Shown piece after piece: positions 8,792 to 17,322 of a DNA stretch of 42,740 nt (within the stretch, counting starts at the first letter, position 1; every line of letters starts with the position of its first letter). Source of the stretch: an uncultured Bacteroidales bacterium (GTDB lineage: Bacteria > Bacteroidota > Bacteroidia > Bacteroidales > UBA932); the NCBI GenBank assembly GCA_900319405.1, contig ONOH01000016.1, forward strand, positions 1 to 42,740, written 5' to 3'. The position numbers and the translations under genes are program-made. The notes beneath the pieces are model-generated. The model was given only the letters and a program-made list of their open reading frames with translations. It was not told the origin of the DNA and did not search any database.

Positions 8792-10453
8792 CTATTTCCA
8801 TTCGGCATATTGTTCTACAAGGGAATTGCTGTTGAGTTCGGAGGCAGGCATCGGGAAACGGGCCATCTTCTCGGGATAGTTGCGGTCTTTGTCGTCCACC
8901 GATACATAAGTGTATTCAAACTGTCCGTCCACGGCGGCAGGCGTAATCTTGAGTCCATGCACCTGGTAGCCGTTGAGGCCGACAGGATAGGCTTTGGAGG
9001 CGTCTCCCCAGCGACGGAGATCCCAGTACCACAGGCCTTCGTATGCCAGTTCCACACGACGTTCCTGACGAATGGCATTCCACAGTTCGTCTCCGGAGAG
9101 CGTGGCGGAAGGAAGTCCCACGCGGTCGCGGATTTCCTTGACGGCTGCGTTGGCTCCGGCGGCGTCGTTGAGGCGGAAGCAAGCCTCGGCCTTATTCAGG
9201 AGCACTTCGCCGTAGCGCAGAAGAATGGCGGGCTGGAGGCTCTTGGAAGCGTCACGCTCGGCCAGGTTATGGCTCTCGTCAATCCCCTTTCTAAGATAGT
9301 ATCCGGTGGTGGTGCGGCCCTGGGGCTGGGATTCCTTTCTCCACTCGGCCCAGCCATCCTGCCCGCCTACGTAAGGCTGGATGGTGCGGCCTTTCCAGCG
9401 CGCGCCGTTGTACAGGATGGTCGCGTGAAAACGAGGCTCCAACAGTTTGTACGGAGGCTCCTCGGTGGTGGTACCGTGCCAGGTACTCCAATCCGGGAAC
9501 CCGCCGGTTCCGGCCAGCTCGTAGCTTTCAACCATTTCCTGAGTCGGGGTGGCGTAACCGCCTCCCTGCAGGCCCAGCTGCGCAAAATCTCCGCCCGGGC
9601 TGTAATAGAAGTCGAAAGAATGCATCACGTTGTCGGCATAGGAGAAGTTATACTGGAGAATGCTCTCCTTCCCGCCTCCGTTGAAAACACCGGCGTAGTC
9701 GGCCTCCAGGCCATAACCCAGTTCCTTCACCTGGTTGGCAGCCGCAACTACGGCCTCATAGTCTTTGGCATACAGCAGGGCACGCGTAGCCAAAGCATAG
9801 GCGGCGCCTTTGTCCAGGCGGCCGCGGGCATCGGCCTTGACAGGCAGGTTTGCGCCGGCAAAAGTGATGTCGTCCTTGACCATCTTCCAGCCTTCCGCCT
9901 CGGAAGAGAGTGCTTTGTCTTTGGTAATGGCTGTCAGGTCTTCGTCATAAAGAATCACTTCCTTGTAGCGCTTGACCAGTTCAAAGTACAACCAGCCACG
10001 CATCAGGCGAAGCTCGGCCTCCAGCCGGATCTGCTCCGTTTCGGGCAGGCCGATTCCCAGGGTTTTCAGGTTGTAGAGGGCCTCGTTGGTGCGTCGCACT
10101 GCACTGTAAAGGGAGCCCCAGCATCCCATATAGACATCCACATAATTGGATGTAAGCGTGGAACCGCCGTAGGCGATCTCGCTGGGAATGAAACACATGC
10201 TGTTATACAGGTAGGAGCCGTATTTAAGCTGGTCGGTGAGCGCCTCCGTCATACCAGCCACGCAGGGCCAGCTGGCGTAGATGCTGTATGTATAAGCGTA
10301 GATGTCGTTGACGGCATACTCGGCAGAGCTGACGTCGGACCACATCACCTTGTCCGAGATGCTGTCCCGGGGAGTCAGGTCCAAGAGGCTGTTGCAGGCG
10401 GTGGCAGAGAGCATCGCGACTGCAGTGGCAAGAGCTAAAATGTTCTTTTTCAT
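8792..10453 (-). CDS. SusD/RagB-family nutrient-binding outer-membrane lipoprotein
   Basis: The 553-residue protein has the lipobox ATAC (C20), the typical SusD opening (CNSLLDLTPRDSIS), a TPR-like helical core, and the C-terminal RagB signature (IRQERRVELAYEGLWYWDLRRWG). SusD proteins form the lid of a SusC barrel and capture oligomers at the cell surface. It lies 12 bases downstream of the SusC gene and 4 bases upstream of the DUF5018 gene. The ligand cannot be deduced from the sequence. Length and domain order are normal for the family and no frameshift is visible. Confidence 0.96.
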   Translation of the reverse strand: MKKNILALATAVAMLSATACNSLLDLTPRDSISDKVMWSDVSSAEYAVNDIYAYTYSIYASWPCVAGMTEALTDQLKYGSYLYNSMCFIPSEIAYGGSTLTSNYVDVYMGCWGSLYSAVRRTNEALYNLKTLGIGLPETEQIRLEAELRLMRGWLYFELVKRYKEVILYDEDLTAITKDKALSSEAEGWKMVKDDITFAGANLPVKADARGRLDKGAAYALATRALLYAKDYEAVVAAANQVKELGYGLEADYAGVFNGGGKESILQYNFSYADNVMHSFDFYYSPGGDFAQLGLQGGGYATPTQEMVESYELAGTGGFPDWSTWHGTTTEEPPYKLLEPRFHATILYNGARWKGRTIQPYVGGQDGWAEWRKESQPQGRTTTGYYLRKGIDESHNLAERDASKSLQPAILLRYGEVLLNKAEACFRLNDAAGANAAVKEIRDRVGLPSATLSGDELWNAIRQERRVELAYEGLWYWDLRRWGDASKAYPVGLNGYQVHGLKITPAAVDGQFEYTYVSVDDKDRNYPEKMARFPMPASELNSNSLVEQYAEWK

Positions 10454-10465
10454 GATGCTGTCTGT

Positions 10466-13400
10466 TTAGAAGGTTATTGTGACGCCGCCCATCAGGTAAC
10501 GCTGCTGCGGATAGTAGCCATTGTTCACGCCCGGGGATTCCGGGTCGATTCCCTTGGGAAGACCGTCAATGGTGAAGAGGTTGTTTCCCTCCGCGAACAG
10601 GCGCAGGGTCTCCACGCCAAAACGGCGGGTAAAGGTCTTGGGAAGGGTGTAACCCAACTGTGCAGTCTTCAGACGGACATACTTGCCATCTTTCCACCAG
10701 AAACTGGAGGCAAGACCGTTGTCGCCGCCGTGACCGGTAGTGGCAAGCGTAAGGCGGGGCCATTCTCCATTGGGGTTTTCGATACTGTAGGCACCCTCCA
10801 CCAAGAACAGCGGAGAGTTGCCTCCCTCCTTGAAGGTCTGGGTCCAGATGGTGTTGTCGTCGTACCCGTTGTAATAGGTACCGGTCATAGACACCTGGAA
10901 CAGGGCGCCTCCGGTGAACTGAAGGTTCAGATCAAAACCGTTCCAGCCCATATTCACATTAAGGCCGTAAGTAAGTTCGGGCCGATTGGACTTGCCGAAG
11001 ATGCCACGGTCATCCCAGTCGATTTTACCGTCGCCGTTGAGGTCCTTGTACTTGATATCTCCCACGTTGGGGCGGGTGCCATACCAGGCGCTGTTGTCAA
11101 TCTCGTCCTCGGAGCGATACAGGCCTTCGGCCAGCCAGCCCCAGTGGGCGCCATAGGTGGTTCCGGTACGCTTCTGCCACTCGGGAACGTTGGGCTGGTC
11201 TTGGTACACCAGCCAGCGGGTCTTGGACCAGGTCAGGGTAGCTCCCAGTTCATAGTAGAACGGTTTTCCGCCCAGGTTGAAGCGGTTCTTATGGGTAAGG
11301 AGAATATCGATACCCTTTGCATCGATGGCGTTTTTGTTCACATAGGTGGGATAATAGCCTCCCATCGAGGAGGGCTTGCCACCGCTGTTACCGGTGAGGA
11401 TATCGTAGGTATAGTTGTAGAAAAGGTCAATCTCGCCGCCCAGCAGGCCGTTCCACAGGGAAAAGTCGGCGCCGATATTGTAGGACAGGGTCTTTTCCCA
11501 GGTAAGGTCACGGTTGGGAATGCCCACCGTATAATAGGACGGAGAAGCGCCCGTCCCGTTATAGACCACCTTTCCGCCTTCGGCATACTGGCTCAGGAAC
11601 ATAAAGGCGCTCACGTTGTCACTGCCCAGCAGGCCCACACTGGCCCTCAGTTTGAGGTCTTCCAGCGCGCCAAAGCCTTTCATAAAGTCCTCCTGTGAGA
11701 TTCGCCAGCCCAGGGAAGCCGAAGGGAAGAAACCCCAGCGGGTCTTCGTCATTCCGGCGAATTTATAGGAACCGTCCACGCGGCCGGTGAATTCGGCCAG
11801 ATACTTTTCATCGTAATTGTAACGGATACGGCCGACATAACCGGCACTGCGGGAAGCGTTGCTGGAGCCGATGACGGGACTGGCCGTGGGGGTGCCGTTG
11901 TTCAGCTCCGGCAAAAGGGCAAACGGCAGATTCTTCACGTAGGCACTCAGGTTGTTGGTCTTATAGTCGCGGAGCTCGGCCAGAAGGAGTCCCTCCACAT
12001 TGTGTTTGCCGAAAGTGCCGCTATAGGAGATGCTTGCCTGTCCGGTAAGGGACTCGGAGTACCAGGAGCCCTCGCCCAGCTTCACGCCGTCTGCCGCACC
12101 GTTCACATCCACCAGCGGGCCGCTCCAGTTCCAACTGCCGTCGGCATTGCGGGAAGGAACCACCACGTAGTACGGGGTATCCAGGTTCTTGTTGTAGGAA
12201 TTGGAATTGTCATATGCTCCGCTCACTTTCAGTTGCAGACCCTTCACCCAGGGAATATCCCACGCGATGGAAGCATTGGCCTGGGCGCTGAAACTCTTGG
12301 TATTCTTGCTGCCGGACTGGTACAGGGCAGCCAGCGGACTGTACGGATAACCCTGGTTGTTGGCATAGGTACCGGTGTAATAATCCCCCATCTTCTCCGG
12401 GAGGAAAGGGAGCATCCCGATGGTCTGGTGGGCGACGGAAAAATACCCCACCTCATAGGAACCGCCGTCAGAACCGCCGGAGGCGAAACGCGGGGTGTTG
12501 CGTCGTCCCACCACGCCGCTCAAACCGGCCGTGAAAGTGAGATACTGCCCAATCTTGGATTCGATATTGGCACGGAGATTATACCGGCTATAGTCGTAAC
12601 CCTTGATATTTCCGTTCTGTCCCATATAACCGGCACCGACAAAATAGCGGACTTTTTCATTTCCGCCCTGTACGGTGACATTGTGCTTGTGGGTGATACC
12701 GGTTCCGAATACTTTCTTTATATAGTTCACATTGTCCCAGCCGTCAGAAGGATCTCCGTTGGTCATCGCCGCCACATTCTCCCTTGAAAAATAAGGAACA
12801 TACTCGGCGGCACTGGCAATGGCGCCATTGGCCAGCTGGTCCATCATCTGGGCCATGTTGTAGTAGTATGCATACTGTGGACCATCCATGAACTCGGGGA
12901 AGTTGGCATTCATGGAAGCGCCGACAGAGCCGTTGTAGGTAATGTGCACGTCTCCGCGATTACCCTTCTTTGTAGTGATGATGATCACACCGCCGGCGGC
13001 TTTGAGACCGTAAACAGCGGCCGATGCACCGTCTTTCAGGACGGACACGCTCTCAATGTCGGAGGGGTCGATGTCGTTGATATTATCCACAGGGAAACCG
13101 TCCACCACATAGGAGACGCCGTAAACGGAACCACGGATGCGCAGCGAGGCCTGATCCAGGCCCGGTTCACCGGATTCCTGTACGGAAGAGATGCCCGGCA
13201 GTTTACCGGCCAGCACCTGCGAAACATTGGTGGAAGGCGATTTGAGAAGCTCATCTCCCTTGATGGCAGACACGGCTGCCGTCAGGGTTTCCTTCCTCGC
13301 TGTACCGTAACCGACCACTACGACATCTTCCAGATACAGGGTATCTTCGTTCATAGTGATGTTCACGCGGGATTCGCCCTTCCAAGGATGGAAGACAGTG

Positions 13401-13639
13401 GTCATTCCCAGGGAGGCAAATTCCAGGACGGAGCCTTGAGGTACCCGCAGGTTCCAGGAACCGTCCGAACCGGTAATGGTGCCGGTGGATGTTCCCTGGA
13501 TCATCACGGTAACCCCCGCTAGGGCGTTCCCCTCGGAATCTGTTACCCTACCCTGTACGTTTGTCTGTGCAAACGCTATTCCCTGCGCCAGTATTCCTCC
13601 GGCCAGGAGAAGGGTCAAGAAACGGAAAATGGGTTTCAT
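10466..13639 (-). CDS. SusC/RagA-family TonB-dependent outer-membrane transporter
   Basis: The 1057-residue protein starts with a Sec signal peptide (cleavage after AFA, about residue 24), then a carboxypeptidase-D-like repeat domain (VQGRVTDSEGNALAGVTVMI), a TonB-box region (EDVVVVGYGTARKETLTAAVS), a plug domain with the SusC signature (RIRGSVYGVSYVVDGFPVDN, DPSDIESVSVLKDGASAAVYG), and a 22-strand barrel ending in a terminal phenylalanine (GGVTITF). No STN signalling domain precedes the CarboxypepD-like domain, so it is a pure transporter and not coupled to an anti-sigma factor. It follows the epimerase gene after 33 bases with no terminator between them, so it is probably in the same transcript, and SusD follows after 12 bases. 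It imports the oligomer captured by SusD using TonB energy; the substrate is unknown. Confidence 0.97.
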   Translation of the reverse strand: MKPIFRFLTLLLAGGILAQGIAFAQTNVQGRVTDSEGNALAGVTVMIQGTSTGTITGSDGSWNLRVPQGSVLEFASLGMTTVFHPWKGESRVNITMNEDTLYLEDVVVVGYGTARKETLTAAVSAIKGDELLKSPSTNVSQVLAGKLPGISSVQESGEPGLDQASLRIRGSVYGVSYVVDGFPVDNINDIDPSDIESVSVLKDGASAAVYGLKAAGGVIIITTKKGNRGDVHITYNGSVGASMNANFPEFMDGPQYAYYYNMAQMMDQLANGAIASAAEYVPYFSRENVAAMTNGDPSDGWDNVNYIKKVFGTGITHKHNVTVQGGNEKVRYFVGAGYMGQNGNIKGYDYSRYNLRANIESKIGQYLTFTAGLSGVVGRRNTPRFASGGSDGGSYEVGYFSVAHQTIGMLPFLPEKMGDYYTGTYANNQGYPYSPLAALYQSGSKNTKSFSAQANASIAWDIPWVKGLQLKVSGAYDNSNSYNKNLDTPYYVVVPSRNADGSWNWSGPLVDVNGAADGVKLGEGSWYSESLTGQASISYSGTFGKHNVEGLLLAELRDYKTNNLSAYVKNLPFALLPELNNGTPTASPVIGSSNASRSAGYVGRIRYNYDEKYLAEFTGRVDGSYKFAGMTKTRWGFFPSASLGWRISQEDFMKGFGALEDLKLRASVGLLGSDNVSAFMFLSQYAEGGKVVYNGTGASPSYYTVGIPNRDLTWEKTLSYNIGADFSLWNGLLGGEIDLFYNYTYDILTGNSGGKPSSMGGYYPTYVNKNAIDAKGIDILLTHKNRFNLGGKPFYYELGATLTWSKTRWLVYQDQPNVPEWQKRTGTTYGAHWGWLAEGLYRSEDEIDNSAWYGTRPNVGDIKYKDLNGDGKIDWDDRGIFGKSNRPELTYGLNVNMGWNGFDLNLQFTGGALFQVSMTGTYYNGYDDNTIWTQTFKEGGNSPLFLVEGAYSIENPNGEWPRLTLATTGHGGDNGLASSFWWKDGKYVRLKTAQLGYTLPKTFTRRFGVETLRLFAEGNNLFTIDGLPKGIDPESPGVNNGYYPQQRYLMGGVTITF

Positions 13640-13672
13640 TCTGTTTAGATTAGGAATTATTGTTTATTGTCG

Positions 13673-14872
13673 TTATTTTGCCAGTTCTTCCAGGATGGTA
13701 CCGATCTGATACAGGCCGCGGGGCACGTGGAAGCAGCCCTTCCATTTGCCGCCTTTCAGGGGAAGCAGCACCTCTCCCCTGCGGTTCAGGTAACCGAACC
13801 ATTCGGGATACTCGGGATCCTTGAAGCGGGTCCACAGGTATTCATCCAGCTTCAAGAACCACTCCAGAGCCCTCTCATTTCCGGTGAGCTGATAGCCTTT
13901 GATCATGGCGATGGCGCTTTCGATATGCACCCACCACAGTTTCTGGTCCCACTCGAGTTCCTGGGTAGGATAGCCCTTGCGGTCCATAAAATAGAAGATG
14001 CCGCCGTACTGCCTGTCCCAGCCATAGTCGATGACTCGGAGGGCAATTTCCACACTTTTGTCAATAATGTCCTGCCGATGGAGTCGGATGCCCAGGTTCA
14101 TCATAAACCACAAAGCTTCCAGGTCGTGTCCCGGGTTCACCCGCCGGCCTTCGAAACAATCCACCAGGGTGCCGTCCGGGGCCAGGTTCTCCACCATTAC
14201 GCCAAGATCGGGCTGATAGAAGACATCGAAAACCTCGTGCAGGGCCTCCCGGATAGTTTCCTCCAGGAGGGTTTTGTCCTCAATGATGGGCTCCACTTCC
14301 AGCGCCATATTGCAGATAATCATCGGTAGCGCGAAATCCTTCATCGGGCGGGTGCCGGGAACGGCCTTGCTCCACTTTCCTTTGGGGTTGGAGCGGCGGT
14401 CCAGGATGCGCTGGAACACCTTACGGGCGATATCGGCATAGTGCTCGCTGCCGGTGGCGACGGCCAGTTGGGCAAAAGCCATACACGCAAAGGTATTGGA
14501 AAAAATATTGTACGGGGCGATGATGGGTTTTCCCTCGCGCGTGAGCGAGAAATAAAAGTCGTAATGGCCGTCGTGGCCATACTTTTCCAGAAATTCCGCC
14601 CCCTGCACGGCACAGGCAAGCCAGTCCGGATTCTTCTCCACCTTATTATACAGCATGGCGAACATCCAGACCTCCCTGCCCTGCAGCCAGACGAACTTGT
14701 CGGTATCAAAGACACTGCCGTCCCGGTTCAGGCAGGAGAAATACCCCCCATACTCCAGGTCCTGTGATTTCTGCAGCCAGAAAGGTAAGACACTGTCATA
14801 CAATTCCTTCCGGTATTTTTCTGCCAGGGCGGCAAACGCTTCTTTTCTCATAGTATATAAGGTTTTGGCCAT
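13673..14872 (-). CDS. AGE-family epimerase, resembling N-acylglucosamine 2-epimerase
   Basis: The 399-residue cytoplasmic protein has the (alpha/alpha)6-barrel signatures of the AGE family: KFVWLQGREVWMF (arginine 66), NPGHDLEALWF (H249), KLWWVHIESA (H316) and CFHVPRGLYQ (H382). H249 and H382 correspond to the two catalytic histidines described for N-acylglucosamine 2-epimerases, which interconvert GlcNAc and ManNAc; related members act on cellobiose or mannobiose, so the exact sugar is open. The ATG at 14872 sits about 20 bases below a consensus promoter; an alternative ATG at 14851 would remove only seven residues. It is the first gene of the minus-strand SusCD operon and is transcribed away from the ROK gene, which suggests that the imported compound yields a sugar needing C2 epimerisation. 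No nanA-like lyase or sialidase is seen nearby. Confidence 0.88.
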   Translation of the reverse strand: MAKTLYTMRKEAFAALAEKYRKELYDSVLPFWLQKSQDLEYGGYFSCLNRDGSVFDTDKFVWLQGREVWMFAMLYNKVEKNPDWLACAVQGAEFLEKYGHDGHYDFYFSLTREGKPIIAPYNIFSNTFACMAFAQLAVATGSEHYADIARKVFQRILDRRSNPKGKWSKAVPGTRPMKDFALPMIICNMALEVEPIIEDKTLLEETIREALHEVFDVFYQPDLGVMVENLAPDGTLVDCFEGRRVNPGHDLEALWFMMNLGIRLHRQDIIDKSVEIALRVIDYGWDRQYGGIFYFMDRKGYPTQELEWDQKLWWVHIESAIAMIKGYQLTGNERALEWFLKLDEYLWTRFKDPEYPEWFGYLNRRGEVLLPLKGGKWKGCFHVPRGLYQIGTILEELAK

Positions 14873-14893
14873 TTAGTTCGAATATAGTCTTTA

Positions 14894-14924
14894 CAAATAT
14901 ACAAATATTATTTAAGTATCCAAA
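14894..14924 (-). promoter_or_regulatory. Promoter of the epimerase-susCD operon
   Basis: Read on the minus strand there is TTTG (14924-14921), a 19-base spacer and TATATTTG (14901-14894), an exact match to the Bacteroidota -33/-7 consensus TTTG-N19/20-TAnnTTTG. Transcription would start near 14887, about 15 bases before the epimerase ATG. Its -33 box lies inside a mirrored repeat described separately. Confidence 0.8.
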
Positions 14925-14987
14925 ACTTTATTACGGTTTGTTAATAATTATTGTTTTATTTATGCGGGGCATTATAAAAGTGTTTGG
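14920..14987. promoter_or_regulatory. Candidate ROK operator: mirrored repeat covering both -33 boxes
   Basis: The arms are CCAAAACTTTATTA (14920-14933) and, on the opposite strand, CCAAACACTTTTATAAT (14987-14971). They share CCAAA-(C)-ACTTT with one inserted base. Each arm contains the -33 TTTG box of one of the two divergent promoters, with the centre of symmetry near 14953. Binding of the adjacent ROK regulator at both arms could repress both operons at once. The repeat is seen in the sequence; the operator role is inference, and part of the similarity is simply the shared TTTG box. Confidence 0.4.
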
Positions 14988-15014
14988 ATTTTATGACATA
15001 AATTCGTATTTTTG
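14983..15014 (+). promoter_or_regulatory. Promoter of the ROK-DUF4434-MFS operon
   Basis: TTTG (14983-14986), a 20-base spacer and TATTTTTG (15007-15014) fit the Bacteroidota consensus. The ATG of the ROK gene begins only 6 bases after the -7 box, so the transcript would have almost no leader. Confidence 0.75.
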
Positions 15015-15019
15015 CACTA

Positions 15020-16222
15020 ATGAGTAAGTTTCTGAACGATATCAACGGCCACTACGCCGTAGAAAAAAAAGCCATTCTTTCCCTTTGTGACAAAGGAATG
15101 GCCTACAGTTTGGCAGACCTGGCCAAGGAACTGGGCACCAGCATTCCCAAAATATCCCGCATCGTGGGAGAAATGATGGAAGAAGGCTATCTGGCCGATT
15201 TGGGAAAACAGGAATCGGCCGGCGGGCGCCGCCCCAACATCTACGGCCTCAATCCCAGCGCCGGCTACTTCGTTGGCGTGGACGTGGAATCGGAGACCAT
15301 CGCCATTGCCGTCACCAATTTCCCGGGACAGGTCATCCACTTTGAAGAAAAGATCCCCTTCAGCCTGGGAAACACCGAAGAATCGGCCCTGCAAATGTGT
15401 CGGGTGGTCCTAGAGCGCCTGGAAAAAGCGCACATCGACGCTAACATCATCCGTTCGTACGGGGTCAACCTTACCGGCCGGGTCAACCATCTCACAGGGT
15501 ACAGCTACTCCTACTATATCGGGGAAGAAAAGCCCATCAGAGATATTTTCGAGCAAGGATTCGGAAAGAAAGTGAGCATTGAAAACGACTCCCGGGGAAT
15601 GGCCTACGGAGAGTATATGAGCGGCATTACCGGAGACGCCGGCACCGTTTTGTTCCTCAATGTTGGCTGGGGCCTTGGAATGGGAATAGTCCTGGACGGC
15701 AAGCTCTTTCTCGGGAAATCCGGCTTTTCCGGCGAGGTGGGCCACTTCCCCCTGCTGGACAACCACCAGATATGCCGATGCGGGAAAATCGGCTGCCTGG
15801 AAACCGGGGCTTCCGGACTGGCCCTTCACCGCCTGGTAAAGGAGAAACTCAAGGAAGGGACCCCCTCCATCCTGAGTTCTATCCACGAAAAAGGCCTCGA
15901 AATCACCCTGGACGACATCCTGGATGCCGTGAGCAAGGAGGACATCACCGCCATCGAATGTGTGGAGAGCATCGGCATCACGCTGGGACGGGCCGTGGCC
16001 GGCCTCATCAACATTTTCAACCCCGATATGGTCATCGTAGGCGGCCGGCTCTCGGTTACGGAACGTTACCTGATGCCCCAGCTGAAGATGGCCGTAAACA
16101 AACTATCCCTGAACCTGGTGAACAAAGACACCGTCATCAAGGTTTCGAGACTGGGAGAAAGGGCCGGCGCCATCGGCGCAAGCCTTCTCTCCAAGAGCAG
16201 ACTGTTAAACAACATAGACTGA
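15020..16222 (+). CDS. ROK-family transcriptional regulator
   Basis: The 400-residue protein has an N-terminal winged-helix DNA-binding domain (about 10-80; YSLADLAKELGTSIPKISRI is the helix-turn-helix and GGRRPNIYGLN the wing end) and a C-terminal ROK sugar-kinase fold. In the ROK domain the sugar-site motif EVGH (239-242), the zinc motif C252-x-C-G-x-x-G-C259 and the END aspartate (D190) are present. The N-terminal phosphate-binding loop, normally DxGxT, reads GVDVESETIAIAV and lacks the usual glycines, so sugar phosphorylation is doubtful and a pure sensor-repressor is more likely. It is divergent from the epimerase-susCD operon and heads the DUF4434-MFS operon (7-base gap), so it probably controls both in response to an imported sugar or its epimer. 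The start follows from the promoter position and from the complete winged helix. Confidence 0.9.
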   Translation: MSKFLNDINGHYAVEKKAILSLCDKGMAYSLADLAKELGTSIPKISRIVGEMMEEGYLADLGKQESAGGRRPNIYGLNPSAGYFVGVDVESETIAIAVTNFPGQVIHFEEKIPFSLGNTEESALQMCRVVLERLEKAHIDANIIRSYGVNLTGRVNHLTGYSYSYYIGEEKPIRDIFEQGFGKKVSIENDSRGMAYGEYMSGITGDAGTVLFLNVGWGLGMGIVLDGKLFLGKSGFSGEVGHFPLLDNHQICRCGKIGCLETGASGLALHRLVKEKLKEGTPSILSSIHEKGLEITLDDILDAVSKEDITAIECVESIGITLGRAVAGLINIFNPDMVIVGGRLSVTERYLMPQLKMAVNKLSLNLVNKDTVIKVSRLGERAGAIGASLLSKSRLLNNID

Positions 16223-16229
16223 TAGAATT

Positions 16230-17321
16230 ATGGAAAACAGAAGATCCTTCCTCAAAAAAGGAGCGATGGCGGCCGCTGCGGCCCCCCTGCTGGCATCGGC
16301 CTGCGCCGGCGAGAAAAAAGCCGATAAATACGGCATCGAACTGGACCCGTCCGTAAAATCCAGACTCATCGTGCCGGAAGCCGACGCCCTGCCCATTACC
16401 GGCACCTTTCTGGACGAGATTTCGCACGATATCCCGCACCAGAACTGGGGCGAGGCCGAGTGGGACCGCGATTTCCGCTATATGAAGGCCATCGGCATCG
16501 ATACCGTCATCGACATCCGCTGCGGATACCGGAAGTTCATCACCTACCCCTCCCCCTACCTTCTCAAGAAGGGCTGCTATATGCCCTCGACAGACCTGAT
16601 CGATATGTTCTGCCGGCTGGCACAAAAGTACGATATGAAATTTATGCTGGGCCTGTACGATTCCGGCAAATACTGGGACACCGGCGATATGACTTATGAG
16701 GTGGAAGCCAACAAATTCGTCATCGACGAAGTCTGGGAGCGCTACGGCAGCAAATACAAGAGTTTCGGAGGCTGGTACATCTCGGGAGAGATTTCCCGCG
16801 CCACCAAGGGCGCTATCGAGAGCTTCCGCACCATGGGCCGGCAGTGCAAGGAGATTTCCGGAGGCCTGCCCACCTTCATCTCCCCCTGGATTGACGGAAA
16901 AAAGGCCGTGGACGCCGCCAGTGGACAGCTCACCAAGGAGCAGGCCGTCTCCGTAGAACAACATGAGAGGGAGTGGAACGAGATTTTCGACGGCATCCAC
17001 GAATACGTGGACGCCTGCGCCTTCCAGGACGGGCATATCGACTACGACGAGCTGGACGCCTTCTTCTCGGTGAACAAGAAACTGGCCGACCGTTACGGAA
17101 TGCAGTGCTGGACCAACGCCGAGACCTTCGACCGCGATATGCCCATCCATTTCTTCCCCCTGAAATTCGACAAGCTGCGGATGAAGCTGGAGGCCGCCAA
17201 ACGCTGCGGCTACGACAAGGCCATCACCTTCGAATTCAGCCATTTTATGAGCCCGCAAAGCGCCTATCTGCAGGCCGGCCACCTCTACGACCGCTACAAG
17301 GAATACTTTAACATCCGATAA
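16230..17321 (+). CDS. DUF4434-domain lipoprotein with twin-arginine signal
   Basis: The 363-residue protein begins with RRSFLKK, an alanine-rich hydrophobic stretch and a lipobox-like ASAC (C25), so it looks like a Tat-exported lipoprotein. The rest matches the DUF4434 family, a predicted TIM barrel related to glycoside hydrolases: GTFLDEISHDIPHQNWGEAE at the barrel start, RYMKAIGIDTVIDIR, FMLGLYDSGKYW, GGWYISGEIS, and a late strand with W-T-N-A-E-T-F. The aspartate and glutamate residues on strands (GEIS, NAETF) could be catalytic, but no activity is established for the family as far as I know. It lies between the ROK gene and the sugar transporter (1-base gap to the latter), so it probably acts on the same compound. 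With the GHL10 protein it is a prime candidate for the missing glycan-cleaving enzyme of this locus. Confidence 0.85.
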   Translation: MENRRSFLKKGAMAAAAAPLLASACAGEKKADKYGIELDPSVKSRLIVPEADALPITGTFLDEISHDIPHQNWGEAEWDRDFRYMKAIGIDTVIDIRCGYRKFITYPSPYLLKKGCYMPSTDLIDMFCRLAQKYDMKFMLGLYDSGKYWDTGDMTYEVEANKFVIDEVWERYGSKYKSFGGWYISGEISRATKGAIESFRTMGRQCKEISGGLPTFISPWIDGKKAVDAASGQLTKEQAVSVEQHEREWNEIFDGIHEYVDACAFQDGHIDYDELDAFFSVNKKLADRYGMQCWTNAETFDRDMPIHFFPLKFDKLRMKLEAAKRCGYDKAITFEFSHFMSPQSAYLQAGHLYDRYKEYFNIR

Positions 17322-17322
17322 A

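Noticed and set aside
7150-10438. Two long plus-strand open frames (7150-8835 and 8768-10438) opposite the DUF5018 and SusD genes
   Set aside because: Same cause: antisense shadows of well-supported lipoprotein genes, with no family resemblance of their own.
13640-13672. Separate promoter for susC in the 33-base gap after the epimerase gene
   Set aside because: The gap is AT-rich but contains neither TAnnTTTG nor a terminator, so susC is treated as part of the epimerase transcript.
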